From contig CANPXP010000004.1 in NCBI GenBank assembly GCA_947586255.1, forward strand, positions 1 to 64,000: DNA of 64,000 nt, read 5' to 3'. The first letter of the stretch is position 1; each line of letters opens with the position of its first letter. The translations under genes and the position numbers were made by a program. Of the stretch, positions 43,321 to 51,975 are shown one piece after another. Source of the stretch: an uncultured Lachnospiraceae bacterium (GTDB lineage: Bacteria; Bacillota; Clostridia; Lachnospirales; Lachnospiraceae). The notes below the pieces were generated by a model. The model was given only the letters and a program-made list of their open reading frames with translations. It was not told where the DNA came from and searched no databases.

Positions 43321-43379
43321 GATATAGAATAAATCCATTGATTGCTGCAAGCAAAATACTATATCGCGTATTGGACTCA

Positions 43380-44222
43380 TTACGCCATCTGCATGACTTT
43401 GGCTTCCAGTTCCTTTAGTTCATCCATTGATAAAGATGGTACACATAACGCAATTTCATCTAATGATAACTTTCTCATTTTTATCATTCTTTCGGCGGTC
43501 TCTCTTGCCTCGCTGCTTTTAATGTCTTCTGCATAGGCCTCCAAAACCTGCTCATCATCAAACAATGTCATCATAATATCCACAACCTCCTGCTCTTTAT
43601 TCTCCAGATATTCCCTTAGCACATTCCGATCTTTGCAGATACGAATCGTCTCCATGACTGCTTCCCGTGTCTGCCCGTATTTCCTTCTCTGCTCATTATA
43701 CACCTTGCAGAAAATAATATACTCCCCGATAATGTTGCTCTCGTCCTCCTGATACAGCACCTTGACCTCTGCGTCTATGGCTATCTTCTCACCGCCGAAA
43801 AAATCTTTGGAGAGCGATATGGTATCCGGCGGATTTTCCGGTTTTTCTCCCGTGAATATCACATACAGTTCCGGTTTCGGCATATTCACTTTCTTGCTGC
43901 CATACAGGTTTTGTTTGGTACGCTTAAAATAATCATGGTAGGTCTGTATCAGATACAGAATCGCGCGGACAATGATGTTCAGCGTCCATGTTGACTGGCT
44001 TTCAACCAATATGACTAACCTGTCGCCAATGGAGAAGCCAAGATCATTGTAGTCCGCATCCACCAGTATATGCTTAATGGTAACATCTTTGATGTCGTCT
44101 TCCGTTACGCCGCTGTCCTCCGGATGGAGCGCCTGATACAGCCTGAGCAGATATTTTTTATCTTGAAAAAGATTCGTGAATACGCTATCCTTTATCTTTC
44201 GTTTTGGCGTAGTCTGCGCCAT
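43380..44222 (-). CDS. Rpn/PD-(D/E)XK-family nuclease
   Basis: This 280-residue protein belongs to the Rpn/PDDEXK transposase-like nuclease family. The N-terminus KIKDSVFTNLFQDKKYLLRL and the nuclease core are visible: GDRLVILVESQSTW with the acidic residue and ExQ, then IIVRAILYLIQTYHDYF. The end has the usual long helical tail with EREVMETIRICK-like sequence (AVMETIRICKDRNVLREYLE). Rpn proteins can cut DNA and promote RecA-independent recombination, and many copies lie in AT-rich islands. GAGGTG precedes the ATG. It is beside the MerR gene. Confidence 0.85.
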   Translation of the reverse strand: MAQTTPKRKIKDSVFTNLFQDKKYLLRLYQALHPEDSGVTEDDIKDVTIKHILVDADYNDLGFSIGDRLVILVESQSTWTLNIIVRAILYLIQTYHDYFKRTKQNLYGSKKVNMPKPELYVIFTGEKPENPPDTISLSKDFFGGEKIAIDAEVKVLYQEDESNIIGEYIIFCKVYNEQRRKYGQTREAVMETIRICKDRNVLREYLENKEQEVVDIMMTLFDDEQVLEAYAEDIKSSEARETAERMIKMRKLSLDEIALCVPSLSMDELKELEAKVMQMA

Positions 44223-44418
44223 TTTGCCACCTCACTCATAACATTTGCATGAGGGCACATATATAATTTACCCTTTACAATCCAATTATATCGAAAAGCT
44301 CGCGGATTTACAATCAAATTCATATTAAATTTCTTTCCTGGAAGAATCCATATGAATATTATGAAACTATATCAAACAATATCAGAAAACAGGAGGATGT
44401 GAAACGTATCGTTTCGGC

Positions 44419-44745
44419 TTAAAGCGTTTTGATCAAATCATTCATTTTTTCAATTAAGATTTCGATGTTCCCCTGCTGCCTTTTCAGCTTGAGCAGCTGC
44501 TGTTTCATGATCGGTTTGAGCATATCGTCCGGCGCGTCGATCATGTCCTTGATCTCACAGATGCTGAAGCCCATCTGCTGAAACAGCCTGATCTTCTTGA
44601 TTCTCGTCTGTGCCTCTTCGTCATAGAGTAAATGACCTCTTTCGTTCTTTCCCGTCTTCTGCACCAATCCGGCCTTCTCATAACCCTGAATGGCGCGTCG
44701 GGATATTCCGAAAGCCTCATGTATTTCTCGCAGCGTCATATCCAT
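44419..44745 (-). CDS. MerR-family transcriptional regulator
   Basis: This 108-residue protein is a short MerR regulator. The winged helix-turn-helix is LREIHEAFGISRRAIQGYEK with the following AGLVQKTGKNERGHLLYD. A dimer helix follows (IRLFQQMGFSICEIKDMIDA), and a short effector part (KRQQGNIEILIEKMNDLIKTL region). There is no Cys-based metal site. A palindrome TGCACG-TTG-CGTGCA within its own promoter at 44777-44791 suggests autoregulation. Start at 44745 or 44739 are both possible. Confidence 0.88.
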   Translation of the reverse strand: MDMTLREIHEAFGISRRAIQGYEKAGLVQKTGKNERGHLLYDEEAQTRIKKIRLFQQMGFSICEIKDMIDAPDDMLKPIMKQQLLKLKRQQGNIEILIEKMNDLIKTL

Positions 44746-44776
44746 AATTTCCCATCTCTCCTTTTTAGCCTAAAAT

Positions 44777-44796
44777 TGCACGTTGCGTGCAGTCAA
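44777..44796 (-). promoter_or_regulatory. MerR-type operator and -35 of the merR-like gene
   Basis: On the minus strand -35 TTGACT (44791-44796) is followed by the perfect dyad TGCACG-n3-CGTGCA (44777-44791). A weak -10 such as TAGGCT would lie 18-19 bp after the -35. A long spacer with a central dyad is typical of MerR-controlled promoters. Confidence 0.6.
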
Positions 44797-44824
44797 CACA
44801 TTTTTTTTGCGCCTTTTTGATAAC

Positions 44825-44859
44825 AAAAAACACATCCTCCAAATTGGGATGTGTTTTTT
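44825..44859. terminator. Bidirectional-looking hairpin between the merR-like gene and mntP
   Basis: A 13-bp perfect inverted repeat (AAAAAACACATCC at 44825-44837 with its complement at 44847-44859) has A/T tracts at its ends. It insulates the divergent promoters. Confidence 0.7.
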
Positions 44860-44891
44860 GCGCGAAAAACAATTTTCAAGCTGTCCGTCAA

Positions 44892-44920
44892 TTGACATTT
44901 CCGCCGCCGCGTAGTATAGT
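44892..44920 (+). promoter_or_regulatory. Sigma-A promoter of mntP
   Basis: TTGACA (44892-44897), 17 bp, TATAGT (44915-44920): near-consensus, about 18 nt before the riboswitch. Confidence 0.8.
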
Positions 44921-44937
44921 AAAGTTCAATATTATCC

Positions 44938-45109
44938 CATGAGGGAGTAGCAAGCACACAGCGTGCAGCAAGTCAACATACTGGCCGTCTTGCGGCCTGG
45001 CTTGCTTTAAATTGCGAGACTCATGTATAACCGCCAACAGCTTCAGATCTCTGAGATCTGCAGACTGCTCTGTCGCTTTGTCCGGCGCGGTTGTACCTGA
45101 GTCTTTTTT
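44938..45109 (+). promoter_or_regulatory. Manganese (yybP-ykoY) riboswitch with terminator
   Basis: The aptamer part (44938-45025) starts with CATGAGGGAGTAGC, which carries the GGGAGUAGC signature of the yybP-ykoY family, and closes with GAGACTCATG; CATGAG (44938-44943) pairs with CTCATG (45020-45025) as P1. The same GACTCATG also pairs with ...CTGAGTC (45089-45103) to form a long terminator stem ending in TTTTTT (45104-45109). Forming P1 frees the transcript from termination, so Mn2+ binding should switch mntP on. This is the logic seen for Mn export genes. Confidence 0.8.
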
Positions 45110-45132
45110 GATTACCACAGGAGAAAAGAGAG

Positions 45133-45720
45133 ATGGAATGGAGTCTTATATTTTTCTTTAACAGCGTCCTGCTGGGCGTGGGGCTGGCGATGGACGCCTT
45201 CTCGGTATCCCTGGCCAACGGCCTGCACGATCCGCAGATGAACGCCGGCCGGATGAACATGATCGCCGGCGTATTCGCCGGATTTCAGTTCGCCATGCCG
45301 CTGATCGGCTGGCTCTGCGTCCACACGATTCTTCGCTATTTTCGGGCGTTCGAACGGGCAATCCCCTGGATCGCCCTCCTGCTGCTCGCCTTCATCGGCG
45401 GCAAGATGCTGCTCGAGGGAATCCGCAGCGACAGCAGCGCGGAGACGCCGTCCGCCGGACTCGGCCTCGGCCTGCTGCTCATCCAGGGGATTGCCACCTC
45501 CATCGACGCGCTCTCCGTGGGCTTCACCATCGCCGAATACGGCTGGGGTATGGCGTTTGCGGCCTGTCTCATCATCGCCGTCGTCACTTATACGCTCTGT
45601 ATGGCAGGCCTTATGATTGGCAAAAAATTCGGGACAAGGCTGTCCGATAAGGCGCAGATCCTCGGCGGTGTCATTCTGATCGCCATCGGAGCGGAAATCT
45701 TTATCGCTGGAGTGTTTTAA
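45133..45720 (+). CDS. mntP: Manganese efflux pump MntP
   Basis: This 195-residue membrane protein has six hydrophobic helices and exports Mn2+. Conserved acidic Asp positions of the family are in GVGLAMDAFSVSLANG (helix 1-2) and IATSIDALSVGFTIAEYG (helix 4-5), with GGKMLLEG and KAQILGGVILIAIGAEIFIA. It matches MntP/DUF204 in length. It lies behind the Mn riboswitch and its terminator, which supports the assignment. The GGAGAAAAGAGAG site precedes the ATG. One of four plus-strand genes in the window. Confidence 0.95.
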   Translation: MEWSLIFFFNSVLLGVGLAMDAFSVSLANGLHDPQMNAGRMNMIAGVFAGFQFAMPLIGWLCVHTILRYFRAFERAIPWIALLLLAFIGGKMLLEGIRSDSSAETPSAGLGLGLLLIQGIATSIDALSVGFTIAEYGWGMAFAACLIIAVVTYTLCMAGLMIGKKFGTRLSDKAQILGGVILIAIGAEIFIAGVF

Positions 45721-45738
45721 TGAGCAGACTCTGCCGGT

Positions 45739-46125
45739 TTATGAATTTCTGATCCGCTCGCCCCGTTCATTAAAATTTTTCTCCAGCGCACGCTCCGTGG
45801 GCAGTCCGGATACGAGCAGCACGATACACTGCACGAAACAAAGTGCCGAGCTGAACCGGCCGAGCGTCTGCTGCGAAGCGCGGCAAAACGGGAAATGCGC
45901 GAGCGCCGACAGCCCAAGCATAATCCAGCCGATCTTCCACCACAGACGCCCGCAGTATTCCTGCGCGAACCGCCAGGTGTCCGCATTCTTCATGGAGCGT
46001 TTCGTCCGATAACCGTATGCCATATTGACACCCGCCGGCGGATGCTTCCACAGCAGCCTGCCAAAGACGATCAGCAGAAACGGTATCAGCAGATCGCAGC
46101 AGAACAGAAAACACCAGAATCCCAT
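45739..46125 (-). CDS. SdpI-family membrane protein
   Basis: This 128-residue protein has three hydrophobic segments (WCFLFCCDLLIPFLLIVFGR, KIGWIMLGLSALAHFPF and SALCFVQCIVLLVSGL). The motif GYRTKRSMKNADTWRFAQ and the following CGRLWW are the C-terminal SdpI signature. In Bacillus SdpI gives immunity to the SdpC toxin; stand-alone members are common. It is only 21 nt downstream of the cardiolipin synthase gene and likely shares its transcript. GGAG precedes the ATG. Confidence 0.85.
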   Translation of the reverse strand: MGFWCFLFCCDLLIPFLLIVFGRLLWKHPPAGVNMAYGYRTKRSMKNADTWRFAQEYCGRLWWKIGWIMLGLSALAHFPFCRASQQTLGRFSSALCFVQCIVLLVSGLPTERALEKNFNERGERIRNS

Positions 46126-46146
46126 GTGCGCTGTCTCCTTTCCGGC

Positions 46147-47661
46147 CTAGCACAGCGGCGCAAAAATTCTGAGCACCCCGTCCAGGATCCACTTGCCAAA
46201 GCCCGTGCCGATATTTTCAAGCGTCCGCTCTCTGCATTTTTCCAGCGTCCTCTCATAGTCCGCCCTCAGATCTCCTAACAGGGAAGCGCGATAGAAGAGC
46301 GCGTTGTTCTCAAAGTGCAGGAAGAGGCTGCGGTAGTCCAGATTGACCGTGCCGACCGTTCCCGCCACACCGTCCACGACGCAGCCCTTGGCGTGTACGA
46401 AGCCCGGCTCGTACTCGTAGATCTTTACGCCGGCCGTCAGCAGCTCCCGATAAAAGCTTCTCGACATGCGGTACACGACTTTCTTGTCCGGGACGCCCGG
46501 CATGATGATGCGGACATCCACACCCCGTCCGGCCGCACGTGCGAAAGCCTCCATCAGCGCATCGCCCGGCATGAGGTAGGGCGTATAGAACCACGCATAG
46601 CTCTGCGCCTGGGACAGAAGCTCGATATACAGCTCGTTGCTGACCGCGTCCTCACGCAGCGGCGAGTCATAATAACTCAAGACATAGCCGTCCTTTTTGT
46701 CCTCACTCTGCGCAGACACCGGCGCCTGCAGATACTCGTCCGGGATGCGCGTCTGCGTGAACGCGTTCCAGAACTCCGCGAACATCCGCGTAAAATTCTG
46801 TACAGCCTCTCCGGTCAGCCGAAAACCGATGTCCTTCCAGTGCCCGAACTTGACCACGCCGTTGATGTATTCGTCGGCCAGATTCACGCCGCCGCTGAAG
46901 GCCACGCGTCCGTCGATGATCAGCATTTTTCTGTGATCCCTGCAGTTGAGCGTGCCTTTGATGATGACGAGCGGATTGAACGCCTCGCACTGGATTCCCT
47001 TCTTTCTGAGTTCCTGTGCCGTCTTCTTTGAATAGGTGGAGATACTGCCGAGATCGTCGTACAGCACCCGCACATCCACGCCGGCGGCCGCCTTGCGCGC
47101 CAGAATCTCCACCATGGAATCCCACATGTGACCGTTCTCAATGATAAAGTATTCCACGAAGACAAAGCGCTCCGCCTTCTCCAGCTCCTCGAGCATCACA
47201 GGGAACATATCGTCTCCCAGCGGGAAGTAATCCGCCTCTCTGTTCTCATGCAGCGGAAGGCCTGTCTTCTCCTGCACCCAGCGGAAGGTCTGTGAAAGCC
47301 GTCTGTTGTCCGCCGCAAAAGCCTCGTAGAGACTGTCCGTATCATCCTGCGCGGCAGGAAGCGGCCCCGCTGCCCTCAGTTTTCTCTTCAGCGGTCTGGT
47401 CGTCCGCTTGTTGCCGAAAATCAGGTACAGCAGCGCGCCGGCCAGCGGGAATGTCAGGATCACCAACAGCCAGAGAACCTTATAGGTGCTCTCCTCCCGC
47501 TTGGTAATCAGATAGAGCACGAACAGCACCGCCAGAACCGACAGGATAAGATCGATCAGCGGCGCCCAGGGCGCCAGCCATGCAAACAGAACATACAGCC
47601 ACAAAAACTCCAACAGGACGGCAGGCAGTACCGTCACAATTCGCCTGATAATTTTGTTCAT
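46147..47661 (-). CDS. cls: Cardiolipin synthase (phospholipase D family)
   Basis: This 504-residue membrane enzyme joins two phosphatidylglycerols to cardiolipin. Two or three N-terminal helices (IVTVLPAVLLEFLWLYVLFA, LILSVLAVLFVLYLI, LWLLVILTFPLAGALLYLIF) anchor it. The two HKD motifs are CRDHRKMLIIDGRVAFSGG and FVHAKGCVVDGVAGTVGTVN. The ATG at 47661 is used because GGAG precedes it; the frame continues upstream without a ribosome site into the export operon. It is the gene after two ABC-2 permease genes, and may belong to that unit, but a separate housekeeping role is just as likely. Confidence 0.93.
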   Translation of the reverse strand: MNKIIRRIVTVLPAVLLEFLWLYVLFAWLAPWAPLIDLILSVLAVLFVLYLITKREESTYKVLWLLVILTFPLAGALLYLIFGNKRTTRPLKRKLRAAGPLPAAQDDTDSLYEAFAADNRRLSQTFRWVQEKTGLPLHENREADYFPLGDDMFPVMLEELEKAERFVFVEYFIIENGHMWDSMVEILARKAAAGVDVRVLYDDLGSISTYSKKTAQELRKKGIQCEAFNPLVIIKGTLNCRDHRKMLIIDGRVAFSGGVNLADEYINGVVKFGHWKDIGFRLTGEAVQNFTRMFAEFWNAFTQTRIPDEYLQAPVSAQSEDKKDGYVLSYYDSPLREDAVSNELYIELLSQAQSYAWFYTPYLMPGDALMEAFARAAGRGVDVRIIMPGVPDKKVVYRMSRSFYRELLTAGVKIYEYEPGFVHAKGCVVDGVAGTVGTVNLDYRSLFLHFENNALFYRASLLGDLRADYERTLEKCRERTLENIGTGFGKWILDGVLRIFAPLC

Positions 47662-47698
47662 AGCACTCTCCAATCTCCTTTGTCTATTTGTCTGCAAT

Positions 47699-48838
47699 TC
47701 ACATCTGTAAGTAGTACGTCGCCGGGAACAGCTTTTCCAGCACCGCAAAAAGGGGCATATACGCCGCCAGTCTGACGAACACGGGCGCGCACACGAGACT
47801 CCCCATGGCAAAAAGCGGAATGGCCGCCGCGATCGTCTCCCGCCTGCGCAGGAACACATGCAGCACCAAACAGTATACCACCAAGATGCCCTGATATGCA
47901 ATCAGCCGTCCGGTCTGCGACAGCCACATGCCGACGCTCCACAGGGACAGAAGTTCTCCGAAGCCGGCGGATCCGGCCGCCGCGCGAAAAACATCGGCCA
48001 GCCACAGGCAGAGTAGCGCCGCCGCGGACAGGAATACGGTCGGCAGCCACACATCGACTATATAAGTCAATCCTTTTGGCGCCATGCGCAGGAATCTCTT
48101 TTCACGCACATCTCTGTCATATTCCAGCATACCGCACATGCCGCCGATGAAAATGACGACCGCAAACACGCCTTTTACGGGGAAAACAGCCGTGTCATAT
48201 GTGTCAGCGGTGTCAGCATCCGATTGACTGTATTGGTCATCATAAAGATACCGAAAGTCGAAGGTGCTTCCATCCGCCAGATGTGTCTCATAGGCGTCCC
48301 AGGCAAAACCGGCGGCGTCCGGCGTAAGCTTCGCCATATATTCCGCATAACATTGTTCGGAATACTGCCGAAACAGCACCGCCGCGATCCGCTCCTCGGC
48401 CATGCCTGTGATGCTGCTGGCGCTCGTCTCACAGACGGTGACGCACTTCCGCCAGTCCCGCTCCATAATCCGCTCTTCGATATCCGCCGGAATCACGAAG
48501 GCACAGTCGGCCGTACCGCGCAGTACCGCCCGCTCCGCTTCCGCCGCGTCCGTGCAGAACACATAGGAGAGCGCGCTGTCCGCCTCCTGTTCCCGCAGTC
48601 CGGCCGTAATCTGCGTCGCCCAGGAGCCGTCCTCCACGCAGACCGCCACCGCCGCGCCGCCGCTCTCCCGCCCTGCCATGCCGGCCGCGCAGCCGAGAAC
48701 CGGCAGCAGCACGAGCAGCGCAATGTAGGCAGGCTGCCGCCAGAGTCTCTTCACGAGAAGCCCCAACCAGACGCCATACTGTTTTCTCCGCGAAATCTTT
48801 CTTGTCCCTTGTTGTCGATCTGCCGTATTGCTTCCCAA
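47699..48838 (-). CDS. ABC-2-type export permease, second of a pair
   Basis: This 379-residue permease has one N-terminal membrane helix (IALLVLLPVLGCAAGMAG), a large extracytoplasmic domain of ~170 residues (TADCAFVIPADIEERIMERD), and five to six helices at the end (FAVVIFIGGMCGMLEY, LPTVFLSAAALLCLWLAD). This is the ABC-2/YhgE-like layout of the export half-permeases. Translation probably begins at TTG (48836-48838) with GAGG upstream. It lies 32 nt after the first permease gene. It is about 40 residues shorter than its partner. Confidence 0.8.
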   Translation of the reverse strand: MGSNTADRQQGTRKISRRKQYGVWLGLLVKRLWRQPAYIALLVLLPVLGCAAGMAGRESGGAAVAVCVEDGSWATQITAGLREQEADSALSYVFCTDAAEAERAVLRGTADCAFVIPADIEERIMERDWRKCVTVCETSASSITGMAEERIAAVLFRQYSEQCYAEYMAKLTPDAAGFAWDAYETHLADGSTFDFRYLYDDQYSQSDADTADTYDTAVFPVKGVFAVVIFIGGMCGMLEYDRDVREKRFLRMAPKGLTYIVDVWLPTVFLSAAALLCLWLADVFRAAAGSAGFGELLSLWSVGMWLSQTGRLIAYQGILVVYCLVLHVFLRRRETIAAAIPLFAMGSLVCAPVFVRLAAYMPLFAVLEKLFPATYYLQM

Positions 48839-48870
48839 CCTTTCCTCTCCCGGCTTCCCATCCGCGCCGG

Positions 48871-50142
48871 TCAGTCCGCCTGGCGCAGCTGTGCCTTATC
48901 CCTGCAGTACTCCGCCGCGCAGGCCGCCGCGCCAAACGCTGCGGCATACAGACACAGTCCCGTCCCGCAGCCTTCCAGTCCGGCCCGAGCCCCCGCGAAC
49001 AGGCCGCCGCACGCGCGGATCAGATACGCCGTCGGAAGCCATTCCCCCACCGCTCGCACCGCGTCGGGCAGAAGCGCGGACGGCACGAAGCCGCCGGACA
49101 GATATACCATAACCGCGGAGAGCAGAAAAACAAGCAGGATGCCACCCGTCCTGCTCCCCGACACGCTGTAAATCATACAGTGAAACGACGATACGGCCGC
49201 AAGCGCCAGCAAAAACAGTCCTGCTCGCAGTCCCATCGCAGTCCCGCCGCTGCCGCTCATCAGAAATTCCTGCAGCCGCGCGGCATTTTCCGGCGCGCAC
49301 AGCGCAGCCGCCCGCAGGACAATCCACATCATTCCCGCCAGGCAGAGCAGATACAGAAACCCGCACAGCCACCTGCACAGATGCTGCCACAACCTGCCGA
49401 CGCCCGCCCGCGCAAGCTGTCTCTGCAGCGCTGCCGGCTCCCGCTCCATCACTTGACAGGCTGCCATACCCGAGAGCAGGAAGAAAAGGGCAATCCCCGA
49501 CGCCACATAGTACTGCGCCACACTCAGACGCCCTGTGACGGAAAGTTCCTCCTCGTCGTACACGGCCAACCTGTCCAGCGCAAAAGCCAGGTTAAAGCCG
49601 TCGATCTCCGCCTCCATGACAGACAATTCATCCTCCAGCCCGTACCGCGCAGCCGTATCGACCGCGCCATAGATCTGGGCCTGCGCCACGCGCAGAAGAG
49701 CCGCGCCGGACGCCGTCAGTTCCCGGAAGAGCATCGCTTCCAGACGCGCATTCTTCGGAAACACGACGTCCACAGACGGATTGCGCCCGTCCATGATTCC
49801 CTCGACCAGCTCCTCCGGCAGCAGCACCAGCGCCGCCAGTTTCCCGTCCGCCAGCAGCCGCATTCCCTCGTCCTCTGATACCTTCACGAACCGGCAGAGT
49901 CCGGATACGCTCTCCATATTTTCTATATAGTCGAGCGCCATCTGCGTCATGCGGTTGTCCTCGCGCACCGCGACGCCGATGTCCGCCCTGACCGCCAGCG
50001 GCTCTCTCTCCATGCTTTTGGCCGCGCCAAAGGCAATCCCGCCTATGAGCAGCATAAGCGCGACCGCCGCAAGCAGCATACGCGGAAAGCTCCGCGCCGT
50101 CTTTTTGCATTCCGCATACAGATACCGTACCCTATATCCCAT
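48871..50142 (-). CDS. ABC-2-type export permease, first of a pair
   Basis: This 423-residue protein has the same layout: N-terminal helix (MLLAAVALMLLIGGIAFGAA), a ~180-residue outer domain with MESVSGLCRFVKVSEDEG and KLAALVLLPEELVEGIMDG, and about six C-terminal helices, ending near GAAACAAEYCRDKAQLRQ. Together with the second permease and the ATPase at 51976-52686 it should form one export system. The start at 50142 has a weak GAAAGG site and follows directly on the stop of the 76-residue gene. Confidence 0.85.
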   Translation of the reverse strand: MGYRVRYLYAECKKTARSFPRMLLAAVALMLLIGGIAFGAAKSMEREPLAVRADIGVAVREDNRMTQMALDYIENMESVSGLCRFVKVSEDEGMRLLADGKLAALVLLPEELVEGIMDGRNPSVDVVFPKNARLEAMLFRELTASGAALLRVAQAQIYGAVDTAARYGLEDELSVMEAEIDGFNLAFALDRLAVYDEEELSVTGRLSVAQYYVASGIALFFLLSGMAACQVMEREPAALQRQLARAGVGRLWQHLCRWLCGFLYLLCLAGMMWIVLRAAALCAPENAARLQEFLMSGSGGTAMGLRAGLFLLALAAVSSFHCMIYSVSGSRTGGILLVFLLSAVMVYLSGGFVPSALLPDAVRAVGEWLPTAYLIRACGGLFAGARAGLEGCGTGLCLYAAAFGAAACAAEYCRDKAQLRQAD

Positions 50143-50147
50143 GTGCG

Positions 50148-50378
50148 CTACGCCTTTCGATCCGGCTCGCCCGCGCTGATATCCGTATACATATCCAAAA
50201 GGCCCACTGTCTCCGAAGCCGGCCTGCCGTACATATGACAGCACTTGTGCGACACCGTCTTGCCCGCCTCCTCCTTCTCATCAAAATTGACGCTCATGCG
50301 GTACACGCCCTGAGAAGACTCCGTATCCAGATGCCGCATGACCTCCTCGATCATGGCGTCCTGTTCTCCGTGTTCCAT
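50148..50378 (-). CDS. Small protein of the export operon
   Basis: This 76-residue protein has no known family to me. It has an acidic helical start (MEHGEQDAMIEEVMRHLDTE) and a centre with two Cys and His (VSHKCCHMYGRPAS). GAGGG precedes the ATG and the stop is 5 nt before the next permease start, so it is part of the operon. It could be an accessory subunit or a small exported factor; there is no leader-peptide double glycine. Confidence 0.6.
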   Translation of the reverse strand: MEHGEQDAMIEEVMRHLDTESSQGVYRMSVNFDEKEEAGKTVSHKCCHMYGRPASETVGLLDMYTDISAGEPDRKA

Positions 50379-50394
50379 TCCGTTCCCTCTTTTC

Positions 50395-51903
50395 CTACCA
50401 CAATAATGTATCCAGCAGACCGCTGTACTCGTCGCTGATCTGCTCTATGATGTCCATCCACTCCGCCTCGGACATCTCGAAAAATGCCGTCTCCGGCGTG
50501 ACGGAAGGCTCGATCGCCCCGCGAAGCGGCTCGATGCTGATATCCCCCGTCAGCCTGAACAGATCGTCCCCGTCCATGCTGAGCGCGGCCTTATCCAACG
50601 CCAGCTCCACGCTCTCTCCCTGCACATAGTCATCGATGCTGCTCTCCATCACGAGTTTTATCTCCGACTGCCGGTCCTTCACGGCGCAGTCAAAAGAGAC
50701 CTTATCCTGCACCGCATCGCTGTTCGTCGTGATCTTCACCTTGTACATCGTCTCGCCGTCCTCGTTCAGCTTCAGATCCATAACGATCCGGCTTTCGTCA
50801 TCATCCGCCGTCTCTTCGATCTGTCCGACCACTTCCCGCGTCACATCGTCCGCGCCGCCCGCCTTCAGCTTTCCCTGTATCCTGTCGACGCTTCTCTCCT
50901 CGCCCAGGAAAAAGATCTCCGCCTCCACTTCGCTTTCGCCGTCCAGCATGGATACCGGCTCCTCCAGCATGATGCTCTCGATCCGATTGCCCCTGCCGAT
51001 CTCAATCAGAAAGCTCACATCGGAGAGAATGAGCGTCTTGTACTCTTTCCACACGTCCAACTCCGACTCCGTCAGTTCTCCGTAATGCTCGATCGCACCT
51101 TTGAGCAGCCGGTCGCTCTCCCTCTGCGGAAAAGTCACGCGGTACACGCCTTTCCCCGCCTTTTGCATCGTCATGGCCTCGCGGCACGCAGTCAGCTCCG
51201 CCTCGATCTCGCGGAACGCGGACGTCCAGTTTTTCTCATCTCTCAGAGAACCCCGGCTGCCCTTGCCCCCAAAAAGATCTATGGAAAAATCCTCCATATC
51301 GCTGGGCGAGTTCCCCGCCAGAACGGAGGCATTGTACTGGCTCACCACATTCTCATTCCTGATGTACATGTTCTCCAGAAAAAGCTCCGGCAAGGAGAAA
51401 CAGAACACCTCGTCGTCGGCGTAGAGTTTCAGATGCGCGAAGTCGTAATTCATCAAGCTCAGACTCGTCTCGGCGTTCATCTGTTTCTCATGCATATCCT
51501 TGCTGAAATCCGTATCCACGCCGAGCGTCGTCTCGCCGAGATACGGAACGTCCACGGTAAAGTCAAACTCCGTCTCCACGTGGCTGCCGTCCTCCCGCAT
51601 CATCGCCGCGATCTCTTCCGCACCGATCTTCTCCGCCAGCGGGTTCCTGCTGTCCCCGATCTCCCGCGCAAGATTCCCGAATCCGGCGGCGATCTTATAA
51701 GCCGGCCTGCTCCGGTAATATGCCAGCGCGCCCACGAAGATGAGAAGCAGCGCGCCCAGCCCGCACGCGAAGCCGATGGCGATTTTTACTCCGTGTCTCT
51801 GACCGCGGGGCACATAGGGCTGCACCGGCGGCAATGCATAGCCGCCCTGCGGCTGATAACCCTGCTGCCCGTATGGATTGTCGTTCTGATTCATGCCGTC
51901 CAT
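50395..51903 (-). CDS. Large single-pass membrane protein of the export operon
   Basis: This 502-residue protein has a Gly/Gln/Pro-rich N-terminus (NPYGQQGYQPQGGYALPPV), one membrane helix (KIAIGFACGLGALLLIFVGA), and about 430 extracytoplasmic residues that look like mixed strand and helix with many Glu/Asp. Family unknown to me. The start is the ATG at 51903 with GGAG upstream. It is encoded between the ATPase and the permeases. A role as an outer accessory, for example for cargo capture or lipoprotein handling, is a guess. Confidence 0.7.
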   Translation of the reverse strand: MDGMNQNDNPYGQQGYQPQGGYALPPVQPYVPRGQRHGVKIAIGFACGLGALLLIFVGALAYYRSRPAYKIAAGFGNLAREIGDSRNPLAEKIGAEEIAAMMREDGSHVETEFDFTVDVPYLGETTLGVDTDFSKDMHEKQMNAETSLSLMNYDFAHLKLYADDEVFCFSLPELFLENMYIRNENVVSQYNASVLAGNSPSDMEDFSIDLFGGKGSRGSLRDEKNWTSAFREIEAELTACREAMTMQKAGKGVYRVTFPQRESDRLLKGAIEHYGELTESELDVWKEYKTLILSDVSFLIEIGRGNRIESIMLEEPVSMLDGESEVEAEIFFLGEERSVDRIQGKLKAGGADDVTREVVGQIEETADDDESRIVMDLKLNEDGETMYKVKITTNSDAVQDKVSFDCAVKDRQSEIKLVMESSIDDYVQGESVELALDKAALSMDGDDLFRLTGDISIEPLRGAIEPSVTPETAFFEMSEAEWMDIIEQISDEYSGLLDTLLW

Positions 51904-51975
51904 AGTTTTCTCCCTCATTCTTTCCCTTGATCATCCGATCAGTATGTGTAGATTAGTATGTGCACTTCCCACCCT

